The notes under the pieces are model-generated. The model saw nothing but the letters and a program-made list of their open reading frames with translations. It was not told where the DNA came from and ran no database searches. A stretch of DNA of 64,000 nucleotides from Plantago ovata (lineage: Eukaryota > Streptophyta > Magnoliopsida > Lamiales > Plantaginaceae), in the NCBI GenBank assembly GCA_028274465.1, contig CM051458.1:82666085-82730084 (forward strand), read 5' to 3'. Every line of letters starts with the position of its first letter. Position 1 is the stretch's first letter. Below, one piece after another: positions 1 through 10,114 of the stretch. A program made the position numbers and the translations under genes.

Positions 1-950
1 TTGTGGTGATTTTTAATGTTAAAGAAAATTAATTATAATCTACCGTACCAAAAATGACTTTGAACTGAAATGAATGGATGAGATTAAATTAAGCGCCACA
101 TGGCAACTATTGAATGAATACCTGAGTTTAATTCGGTACAGAGCCGACCTGAGAATAGAAAGTTCCAAAATACATTCTTTAAATTTCCATTTTTCTGAAA
201 TTCAAATCACTTTTTTCTGTTTGCTTGTTTTCAAATCACATTTTTTCTGTTTGGTTGTTTTGCTACCCTCTTTGCACTTGGATTAACAGAAACTAATAAC
301 CCGTTAGTATTGTTTAAGTCTGTATTTAAGCGATTTCAAGAATGGTAGAAACAAGAACGATGAAGAAAACTGAAACACCACATACTCGCAAGTAATGCAA
401 GGATCATCCATTTTCTTAGAACTTGAAACAAATACATATGAAACAAAACGAGGATGCACTCAAATTCATAAGGGAATTCGAACTCGAATTACAAGTTGCA
501 ACATGCATATTGATTATGGCAACTTCAAATTAAATTTCACCAATAATTCTAAAAGTATTGTTAAAAAGAACATTAATCTTTTTAAATAAAAAGTGCATAG
601 AAAATCAGCTTCTACGTAGCCCGCCATTGGAGGCTTCAATTTGGAAAAGTATTCTTTTAGGACTTACTCCTATATGTTTATAGTCTCATTTAAACCTTAA
701 ACCATAATAAATGCTTCTACATTATTATTATTATTATTTTTTAAACAACTTAGTACAGTACATACATGATTTATCAATAAAATTTCCTACATCAACAAGG
801 TTACACAATAAACTCAATACACATTCAAATCCCAAATGCAGCCAAAAAAAAAAAAAAAAGTGCATGACAAACCAAGAATAAAAGGTTAAGCAAAACTCAA
901 CTCGAGAAAACAATTAATTTAGCAATCAATTTCACCAATAATTCCCGTCC
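1..950. other. intergenic stretch, no gene seen
   Basis: AT-rich sequence with A-runs and short ATT microsatellites (around 720-740). Open frames here are short and show no coding character. It lies downstream of the minus-strand F-box gene and probably contains some of its 3' flank. Confidence 0.5.
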
Positions 951-1171
951 ATGACCAACCATTTTTTTTTAACATCAAAAAAACTTTTTATTACTCAAAA
1001 AACATAAGAAATGCTCCGGAACAATTACAATACAAAAATAAATCCACGAAACAAGCTCCTTCCAAACCTCACCAACAACTCATCCATAAGAAAAACAGAG
1101 TCGATCAAGAGGACAACATATAACCAAAGAAAACTAGGTGGAACGACCAGTATTCCCTAATGACCAACCAT
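951..1171 (-). mobile_element. short retroposon (5'-truncated LINE or SINE-like) with 12-bp target-site duplications
   Basis: The 12-mer ATGACCAACCAT occurs at 951-962 and again at 1160-1171. The left copy runs straight into a T-tract, which is a poly(A) tail on the minus strand. The roughly 195-bp body, read on minus, ends in AATAAAAAG, a T-rich stretch and then the poly(A). A tail plus long direct repeats is the hallmark of target-primed reverse transcription. No clear pol III A/B boxes were seen at the 5' end, so a 5'-truncated LINE end is more likely than a full SINE. Both direct repeats look identical, which suggests a fairly recent insertion. Confidence 0.65.
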
Positions 1172-1262
1172 ATTAAACCGATTATTAAATATAAAAAAAA
1201 TGACTCCTACATTATTGTATATATCACACATGCTGATAAAATACTAATAATACACCCCCCGG

Positions 1263-3198
1263 TTACCTATAAGCTTTGACAACATTAGGTTTCAGCCATG
1301 TACCATTAAACAACTCTTTCCTCTCATAGATGTCGACCGTTGATCGACCCCCATGGTGAAACTTAAATTCTCCCTCGTCCAGTTTGTAAAATATGTACTC
1401 ATTGTCCTCAAACAATGGGAAGTTGATCGTGTTCCGCCTCACCGTTTCTGTCACTGGCACAGCAAAAGAAGACGTTTGACTGATAAAGAATGAAAAGTTG
1501 CCGATATCTTTCACTTCAACCCATGTCAATCCATTTATGTGCTTCCAGACTTGGATGGATTTACCCAATACTCCAATGATAACAATGTGTAAGTTGCCTC
1601 CACAAGAAACTAAAAAGCCCCTGCGTTGATCGGAAAATCCACAAGAAACTAAAAACTCCCTGCCTTGATCGGAAAATTTTAAGCTTAAAAGAGGCCTAGA
1701 AAACTCTACCTCCATCACATTCCTCGGGACAATATATGTAAATTTTACTAATGATCCATTCCGATTCAATATATAGAGACTATCATCATGAAACACTGGG
1801 CTGCTGCCACATGGGGCGAATGGCGGATAATCCATAATGATCCAATTATCATAGCCGGGCAGTAAATGTGCTGCATAAGCATTTTCTGGCCCGCATGATA
1901 CGGCAATAATCATCCAATCTGAAGGCGATGATGGCGAAGAAGAGAATGAAATGCCATCGATATAAAAATCGTTTGGAATATCAACGAGCGTGATCTTGGT
2001 TTTGCTGATAGGTTCATAGAAAAATATGGTACTTTTACCCCGAGTCACAAGAAGCCATCCATTGTTGGAGTAGCGGATTTTACAACCCACTAATTCTTGG
2101 TTGCTAATAAAATAACTCATATTGCAAGTTGGATCAATAAAAGAGGCGTGCTCATCCTCTTCTCCAGCCAACATCAACCAGGGAAAGTTAATAGAAGCCG
2201 AGTTTAGAAACTCAGGTTGCCAGCATATAGGAGGTACTTTGCTCCAATTTCTACACACCAGACGAAAGTTTGCGTACTCCATAGTAGAAGGGAGAAGATC
2301 CGCAATTAATCTGTGTAGGTCACATGTGAGCTTGCAACTAATATTGTCTTCTATTCCAAGATCGCAACTTTCATCGGGATTAGTGCATGACGACTCGATT
2401 GACCTGACATCTCGAGTTTCAGCACTAGTTGCGACAACAGCATTCTGCTGCTTATCCTTATTAATGAACTTCAAATATGGCAGCCCAGAATCAGTTACCC
2501 GTGCAAAGCAAAAGGGGAAGCTGGGATGAGGCTGGTTTCGGACAATAGATAAGCTCTGATCATCAAGTCGGAACATATAGATGTTTAACTGTCCACACCT
2601 CCCATGTGCACTGATATTTGTGTTCCAAAAGAAAACATTCTGCGTCAGGTCCCTCCTCCTGGTTGTATAGTGGGACTAAACGCCTTTTGTAGATGCCACT
2701 TTGATTAGGTGACTTGAGGTCTGATGGTGGCTGTGGAGTGTAAAACACCCCATCATGTACTAGGACAACCAAACCAGCAGCAGCAGCTGTGTTGGTGTCC
2801 CCCCTAGGCTGGTACAAGGCAGCGTCACTGATAGGAAAAAGGCCATGGAAGCCATGATTCATCTCGTTGTCATAGGTGTAAGTTTGCCAGTGACGCGAGG
2901 AGGGTTCAGCCCAAATATAAGAACGAGAACGAGTATGATTGAGAAAGAAGTAAACTCGGTGGGTAAGCATAATAACACACTTGAAGAAGGTTTTGGGCCA
3001 ATGTGAAAAATTGGGAAGTTGTATCCTCAAGTTGGATTCACGATCCCATATGCAGCAGTACCAATTATCAACAACCTTGGGAAGGGCCATGCCGGTTGAT
3101 TTCCTCCTGACTGGGTAGATAAAAACCAGTAAATCACCGCCGGGGCTCCAGCCGACGCAGCGGTAATCGGACTTGGGCTTAAACATCCTCAACAACAC
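1263..3198 (-). CDS. F-box/DUF295 (KIB-type beta-propeller) protein, reading frame interrupted
   Basis: Two overlapping open frames follow each other on minus. 3198-2563 (about 211 aa) reads like one DUF295 propeller half. 2576-1263 (437 aa) holds an F-box-like segment (CDLHRLIADLLPSTMEYANF, then RLVCRNW) followed by a second DUF295 propeller. The frames overlap at HLY/MFRLDDQ around 2563-2590 and differ by one base there, which fits a single-base frameshift in one ancestral gene. Separate genes or an unusual splice are less likely. A 39-bp tandem duplication encodes FSDQxRxFLVSCG twice near 1605-1685. Such proteins are usually SCF substrate adaptors; the target is unknown. The order propeller, F-box, propeller is unusual and may reflect a tandem fusion. 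Confidence 0.6.
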
Positions 3199-4272
3199 AA
3201 CACAGATCGGGCAGAGCAGACTATATAGATCTTTGAGCTGGTGTATATATACAAGGTATTGCTAATTTCTGCGTGATCTGTCTGTAAATTTTGCCTTTTC
3301 TGCTTTTGATTTAGAGAGTTGATGAGCTGATGGACATAAAACCATGTGTGTATAAATATTATGCATAATAATACCATATGTTACACATGAACATGATAAT
3401 GCATCATAGGGCAAGTGTTTTTCTTTTTTACTAAAGTTAAGTGCTATGTACGACTGCATTTTAGTTTTCTTGATCCAATTTGAAGTTATTGCCCTTACAA
3501 TATATGCAAGTCATGATCTCAATTTCTCATCTACATCCTCTATCTTGCAGTGGTGCACTGACCCATTCTGTGAAAGCACTTGATATTTCTTTGAAAATCG
3601 ATACGGAGCTTGCTCTTGAAGTTGGAAGGCATACAAATCGTGCTTGAAACTTTAATAGCCCAGCCAAGCAGTGGTTTTTGTCTCTGTAAAATGTGCCAGA
3701 AAGATCCTAAATACATACATACAGTACACTGATGTTCACATCAAACTAGAAAGTCTGCTGATGAATAACTAGGATTCCTAAAGTGCAAATTCTAGCCAAG
3801 CAGCAATATGTCTTTTAATTGCTATTTGTAATTGCCTATATAAGCAGAATTTACCAGTATACTACTGGCCACGGAACTAAATCTCGTTCCGTATCTGTCG
3901 AAGCATCCTTATAACTTCATTGTATATCTTTATTTATGTGTTGGATTTGCATTTATTTAAATATTTTCATCTTACTGTTTTTTCTGGTTCAATTGGACCA
4001 AGTAATATATGTTCATTTATTTGATTGTTTCGTATTATTCATCGGATCGGAGGAATTAAATGTTTGAAAATTTTAATATATATATTAAATATATTTAATA
4101 AATATTTAATTAAAAACTTCCGAGTATTGGACACGTATTATAAAATGATGTATCCTTATTCGTGTCGGTGCTTCCTAGGTACAATTGTTTCTCTATTTAT
4201 AGTACATGGCTATAAAAAAACAAGACATGCCTGTATTGAACACAAACAATTTATACTTTCTACTAGTCAGAC
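3199..4272. other. divergent intergenic region between F-box/DUF295 and peroxidase genes
   Basis: No convincing coding sequence. It should hold the promoters of both flanking genes. A TATAAAAAAA at 4211-4220 lies about 60 bp upstream of the peroxidase ATG and is a plausible TATA box. Confidence 0.5.
4211..4220 (+). promoter_or_regulatory. candidate TATA box of the peroxidase gene
   Basis: TATAAAAAAA stands 53 bp before the first in-frame ATG at 4273. This leaves room for a start site near 4240 and a short leader. It is a positional inference only. Confidence 0.4.
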
Positions 4273-5800
4273 ATGATGGTTCCCTATGTCTCTTTGCTTC
4301 TGCTGCTCTCTTGTTCCCTTGTTCTGCTTGCACATTTCGGTTATACAACTGCCCAAGGTGGTTCTGAACCTATTGTAGAAGGACTTTCGTGGACGTTCTA
4401 CGACTCATCCTGCCCGAAACTGGAATCTGTTGTAAGAAAGCAGCTCAAGAAGGTGTTCAAGAATGATATTGCCCAGGCTGCTGGATTGCTTCGCCTCCAT
4501 TTTCATGACTGCTTTGTCCAGGTATAACTGTAATCTAACTCTGTTTCACGCGAAGTAAATCTTGAAAACTCGACAATTACCGCAATAGAATTTTATTAAA
4601 GTGCTAATTTTGCAAATGATACTCGACTTTATTTTCTATGATTCTATCACATATCTGGTGATCGATCACAATATATCCAGGGCGGTCTAAAAGTGAACTT
4701 TAACGTTGTAATATTATATGAATTTTGATCCCGTCTTCCCCCCTGTCCCAAACCATCTAACACCAATTTATTGAAAATGCCAAATTCTTACGTTTCACAT
4801 TGAACTCCTGATAACTTATCACGAAAACTAGCTTTTCTTTCTTTTTTTTTTAGATTTTTTTTTATAGCTAAATCGCAAAGTTTAACACTTCACTGTACGT
4901 GGTCAACGTACAAATTTCAGTAATGTTGATGGAAGTAAGCTTCAATGAAATGCAGGGTTGTGCTGGTTCAGTTTTGTTAGATGGATCAGCAAGTGGCCCT
5001 AGCGAACAAGATGCACCTCCCAATTTGAGTCTTAGGGCGGAGGCTTTCAGAATCATCAATGATCTTCGAAGGAGGGTGCATAATAAGTGCGGTAGAGTTG
5101 TTTCATGTGCAGATATTCTCGCCATTGCTGCTCGTGATGCTGTTTATCTGGTAAGTTCGTATGGTATTAGACCGTTGAATGGTTTTGATTATGGTTGAAA
5201 TGATTATATGTAATACTGTTTTCGATTTCTGGATCACAGTCAGGAGGTCCAGATTACGACGTTCCCTTAGGCAGACGCGACGGCCTCAACTTCGCCACCA
5301 CCGCTGAAGTACTAGCCAACCTCCCATCACCATCGAGCAACACCACCACACTGTTAAACTCACTTTCACCCAAGGGCCTCACACCCACTGACGTCGTGGC
5401 ACTCTCCGGAGGCCACACTATTGGCATTGGCCACTGCACCTCCTTCACCGATCGCCTCTACCCTACACAAGACTCGACCATGGACAAAACATTTGCCGGG
5501 AACCTAAAAACAACCTGTCCCAATCCTAACTCGAACAATACCACTGTGCTTGACATTCGATCTCCGAATCTATTCGATAACAAGTACTACATTGATCTCA
5601 TGAACCGTCAGGGGCTCTTTACATCGGATCAGAGTTTGTTTTTCGAGAAGTTTGTTATTGCTATGGTGAAGATGTCGCAGTTCAGTGTGCTGACAGGGGC
5701 TGAAGGGGAGATACGGTCGAATTGCTCGGTTAGGAACGCAGAGAACATGTTACTTTCAACTGCGGTTGGTATCGGGGAGGAAAGCCTATACGCACTCTAA
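4273..5800 (+). CDS. class III secretory peroxidase (PRX12-like)
   Basis: Three exons, 4273-4521, 4956-5150 and 5240-5800, all in phase 0 with GT..AG introns, give 334 aa. A hydrophobic signal peptide ends near TTAQGG. The distal haem site RLHFHDCF has Arg74 and His78. GCAGSVLLDG follows directly across the first splice junction. The proximal His is in ALSGGHTIG (His207). The usual conserved Cys residues (SCPK, HDC, GCAG, VSCAD, GHC, TCP, NCS) are present, so the haem pocket and disulfides look complete. The family oxidises phenolics with H2O2 in the cell wall or vacuole. The ATG at 4273 is followed by a second at 4276 and either could be used. The C-terminal tail after NCSVRNAEN is somewhat long. 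Confidence 0.93.
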
Positions 5801-5854
5801 AGTCTTGAACCTTTTCATTTGGTTATCTTTTGTTTTTGAAATGTATTGTAATTT

Positions 5855-5998
5855 GTAATAGGTTATTGATAATGCCCTGAAATTACTAATGCCAGAGCAA
5901 TTTACCTTTTATATTCACTAATCATTCCTTAAAATGCACAAATTACTTTGGCATTAGTATTTTAGCTCTGGCATTATCACTAGCCTTTGTAATAAGTG
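5855..5998. repeat. short inverted repeat (MITE-like) just downstream of the peroxidase gene
   Basis: The left arm, near 5870-5902, contains GATAATGCC, then ACTAATGCCAGAGC. The right arm, near 5946-5981, is its imperfect reverse complement (GGCATTAGTA, then GCTCTGGCATTATC). Arms of about 45 bp surround a roughly 45-bp AT-rich centre. It could be a MITE or part of the peroxidase 3' end. No clear target-site duplication was identified. Confidence 0.5.
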
Positions 5999-5999
5999 A

Positions 6000-6540
6000 A
6001 TTATGAACTTTATCGTACAAATTTTCCATTGGCTTGCTTGATGAATTTGTATGTTAACCTAGTTAAGATGATATAAATAAACAATGCAAGGGATTGAAAA
6101 AACAAACATCAATTGAGCACAGAGAAAAAACTATAGAACATTTAACGAGTATTAAAATATAATTTTGTTAAATGTTTTATTATCGGAAGTCCAAATTGAA
6201 AGTTGTTGACTGAAAAAATCAAAGTGAGTAACTTATAACTGGACAGAGGCAGTATTCGCATGTGTCTTTTTTTTATCACTATAGTATACAAAGTATGAGA
6301 CCTATTATCATATGTGTAGTTGATATACTAAATAATTATTTCCTCCATCATAAACGATTGTTCACAATGTTTTGTTGATATTTTTTTGGGTCGGTTTGAC
6401 CTTAAAAAGACCCTTAGCAGTTATATGTATTGAATAAATGCCTCATTGTAAGCAAGTATATTAACATATACTATGAAAATTTTGTTGTTTCATATACACA
6501 AAAAATTCAACATAAAGAAGAAGTGAAACATGAATACATT
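6000..6540. other. intergenic, no feature recognised
   Basis: AT-rich sequence with no coding-like frame, repeat or RNA gene that I can support. Confidence 0.4.
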
Positions 6541-6541
6541 A

Positions 6542-6910
6542 CAATCGGAGTTACAACTACCCGAATCCGAATTAGGAAGAATGAATTAATCCGAATTCGA
6601 AATGGATCGAATGTAGGGCGACGAGAACCCGAAAATGAAATGGATCGAATGTAGATGAGTAGATCCATTCGAACCCCAAATGGCCCGAATCCGAAATGAC
6701 ACAATTATTATAATCTGAATAAGACTTGAATCCGAATAGCATTTGAGTCCGAATATGGCCCGATCTGAATGGGTCCAATCTGAAATTGACCCGAAACCAA
6801 ACATCAGCCGAGCCCAAAGAGACCCGATCCGATCCAAATTCAACACATAACAATCAAAGACCCGAAATATCCGATCCAATTCACCCGGGCCGAATATGAC
6901 CCCAATGACC
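6542..6910. repeat. degenerate short tandem array based on CCGAAT / ATTCGG
   Basis: Words such as CCCGAATCCGAA, GACCCGA and CCGATCCAA recur every 8-20 bp over about 370 bp. The array gives spurious long open frames rich in F, G, S, D and R on minus. Similar arrays occur near 25.3-25.9 kb and 32.5-32.9 kb. Confidence 0.55.
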
Positions 6911-8380
6911 TATTTGCCATGTCTATTAATACGGATAGTTAGATACAAAATTTACTCATATCTAGGTTTCGTACGATTGCTGCTATTCTCAGCGCCGTCT
7001 TCATCAATTTTACCGGTAAGAGCTCTTGCTTTTCTGTTCCGTTCAGTCTTTTGACTCTTCCCTTCAATCTGAATCACTGAAGTCCTTTAGTTTCCTTTTT
7101 TCCTGTTGTGGTAATTGTTCAGAAATTCTAATTGGCATTCAGCCGTTCTATTAATACCTGTTCAGCCGTTCTGTTCTGCATGTTCCGTACTCACTGTTTT
7201 GTCAAGGTAATTTATCTGGCTGACTCACAATCCTTCTGCTTTTCGTTTTGTTGTTCAAGATCAATTGTTTATTCTATCATCAGAACGTCATCACTCATCA
7301 TCATCATGTTGTTATCGGTACTCTGTTTTGGTGTATGTGCAATATGTCGTCCCTTTGTGAAGAGTTTAATTGAGGGGCTACCTATGCAATTTACCACCCA
7401 ATTTCAATTTTCGTGTTCCACTTCCACCAAAGACTTGTCCCCCCTAGTTTGAATTATTTGTTTTGCTCCGTTTAAGTTTAGCTGTTGAGTGTAGTTTTCG
7501 CCTAGTAATTGACTACTCTGTTTTGTTGCAGCTGTGTGAGTTTTGAGCTTATATTCAGTTTGAGATAAAGGGATATTTTCACACTAAAACTTATATTTTA
7601 GCAATATTATATATATCTAGTAGATAAGTTTAAATGTTTTTGATAACCGCTATTATATTGATATAATAGAAGTATAAGGATTGAATGTGTTATCCAAAAT
7701 AAATGTTTTGAAGTTTGCATGTGATGAATGTAAATCGTTATGTCTAGTGTATGGATTAATGTTAATTTCTTACTCCAGGTGTAAGAAGAAGGTTGTTTCA
7801 AAGGATACATTAAATTAGGACTGAAGTAGGTGTAAAAACTTAGGGAACACGGACTTGTTGTCTGCGGGCTTTAACCTGGAAACTGCCTGAAAAACAGTCC
7901 CATCGCAAAGATTGTAAATAAATTGTTTTATACCAAAACTACTGAAAATATATCATCTCAAACCTTACAATAACACATACAAACCCATACACATACTACT
8001 TCAGCAGTTCAGCATTCTCACAGTTTTCAACATGGTTTTAAATTCCCCTCCATTTTGTTTTTATGTTCTGTTAATTACCTCTATTTCACTCAAGCTGATA
8101 ACCTTTTGATTATGTTGGTTTTATGGTCGTATTGTTTTATGGTCTATTCCATGCAACCATTGTCGACACGTAGAAATGGAGACAAATATGACAATACCAT
8201 TTTTGAGTCTCTTTCATGAAGGCCTCCCAAAAGGTGAGCCCATCTTTTATTTTGTCTTCTCTAAGAATACTAGATATATTATATTATTTATAATAAATAC
8301 TAACTATACAACACTATTTTCTAGAATTCAATTCATGTCGATAATGCGGGATCTAGTAAGACAGCTAGACATTTGGATAC
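6911..8380. other. intergenic; possible orphan 5' exon but no gene supported
   Basis: Around 6960-7016 a stretch resembling a plant 5' UTR (CTAGGTTTCGTACGATTGCT) is followed by GGTAAGAGC, a donor-like site. No downstream coding exon could be connected to it. The rest is T-rich with only short open frames. Confidence 0.3.
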
Positions 8381-9715
8381 ATTTCTCACGGTATAGAAAT
8401 CGTCTTAGAAAATAATTTGAGGATTTTTTGAAGAATGGATGTAAGATTTATGTTTTTTCTTTTTACTTGAATATTGTTGTTAACCACATAAATGTAATTG
8501 TTTTGGTAACATAATCACTACTAAGTACTAGATCTAACCCGCATTTTCCCGTTCCCTTGTTGTGCAATTAGATTACTAATATGCTATTTGATGGAATTAT
8601 AGGATTAAAAGAGTATCGCATGCACATCTTTGCAAATAAGAGATTTCAGATCCTCAAAAGGATGTGATCGATGAATTAGGATTTTATGCAATTACAATGT
8701 TAGGGGTTTGAGAAAGTAGATCAAGTACCTGAAAATACAACGGTTGCTTGCTAGGTATAACCCTGGAATAAGTACTCTCAAAATAGATGATCTCAGTGCT
8801 TGAGCTATGTGTTGAGGAAATTAGTAGAGCCTTAGGATTTATATGTAGAGGAGATGAATCCATTTGGATATTGAAAGTAGGATAGGTATGGAGAAATATT
8901 AGGATATTAAGGTTGTTGAAAAAGAAGGTAGAGTTGATATGGTGGAACTTGGTAAAAGGCTAGATAATCCAGAGTTGAGTGGGGACGAGTTCAAGGTAGT
9001 TTACCCCAAGCACATATTCGCGAAACCATCTGTTTCAGAATACTCAACAAGTATTATTGAGAATCCGGAAACAAAAGGTTCGTGAATATGTACGTGAAGT
9101 ACACTACCTTGAACTCATCCCCACTCAGCTCTGGATTCTCTAGGCTTTTACCAAGTTCCACCATATCAACTCTACCTGCTTTTTCAACGATAATATCCTT
9201 ATATCTCTCTATTCCTATCCTTCTTTAAAGATTCAAATGGGTTTATCTCCTGTACATGTAAGCCCTAAGGCTCTATTAACCTCTTCACCACATAACTCGA
9301 ACACATCGAGATAATCTATCTTGAGAGTACTTTTTTCAGGGTTATACCTATCAACCAACCATTGTATCATGGTATGATCTACTCTCTCCAGCCCTAACTT
9401 TGTCATTGTAGAAAGTCATAATTCATCGATTGCACCCTTTTGAGTATCTGAAAGTCTCTTATTTATATCACAGATCTCTGCAAAGATGTACATGTTGAAT
9501 CATGTAATTCCATTAAATCATATTAGTAATCTAACTGAAAGGCAAGTCAAAATGCGGGTTAGATCTAGTCAGTATTTATTATGTTACCAAAACAACAGTA
9601 TTTACTATGTGGTTAACAACAATATTGAAGTAAAAAAAAACATAAATCTTACATCCTCGGTCTTCAAAAAATCCTCAAATTCTTTTCGAAGGCGATTATT
9701 ATACCGTGAGAAAAT
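8381..9715. repeat. 1.3-kb inverted duplication with almost no spacer, carrying transposon-derived coding fragments
   Basis: 8381-9050 and 9051-9715 are imperfect reverse complements over their whole length, for example TTCTCACGGTATA near 8383 against TATACCGTGAG near 9700. They meet near 9050. Both arms contain a fragment that reads, on plus for the left arm and minus for the right, VDMVELGKxLxNPELSGDEF. Upstream of it on the right arm is WLVDRYNPEKSTL. This pattern resembles ORFs carried by plant Mutator/Ulp1-type or mobile-domain elements. Frames are interrupted, so it is a relic. A transcript through it would fold into a long double strand. Confidence 0.75.
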
Positions 9716-10114
9716 GTTATTCAAATACGAAGTATCTTTTATTTATCATATATAAAAGTTATACCATAAATGAAAAAAATATTTTCATATATGCGGACTA
9801 GGCGGCGTTATTTTCTGACTCCGACCATGTTGCTCCAAATGTGAATTGTGTGTGATCCTTAATGATTATGGATGTAGGAAAAATTTCTAATTAATTATCA
9901 GAAAATTGATTGAGAAGTAGCACTCAGCTTACACTTTCTTGAATTGTATAGAATATATTGATTTAAACTACTACAAATTTGCTTGCATATTTGACCATTT
10001 TAAATAATAAAAGTATGAATTAATCACCAGGAAACAAAACAATTATGGATCGGAAGAACTGAAATTCATACAAAGAAACCGTAGCAGGCCAGCCAGCATT
10101 TCCATATATGCCAC
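9716..10114. other. intergenic, probable 3' flank of the CDK-like kinase gene
   Basis: No coding-like frame. AT-rich sequence downstream of the minus-strand kinase stop codon at 10115, probably including its 3' UTR. Confidence 0.4.

Noticed and set aside
2122-2529. 135-aa plus-strand frame opposite the F-box/DUF295 gene
   Set aside because: Shadow of the minus-strand coding sequence.
6507-6879. Overlapping minus-strand frames up to 97 aa, rich in FGSDR
   Set aside because: Produced by the degenerate CCGAAT array; three frames are open at once, as expected from short repeats.
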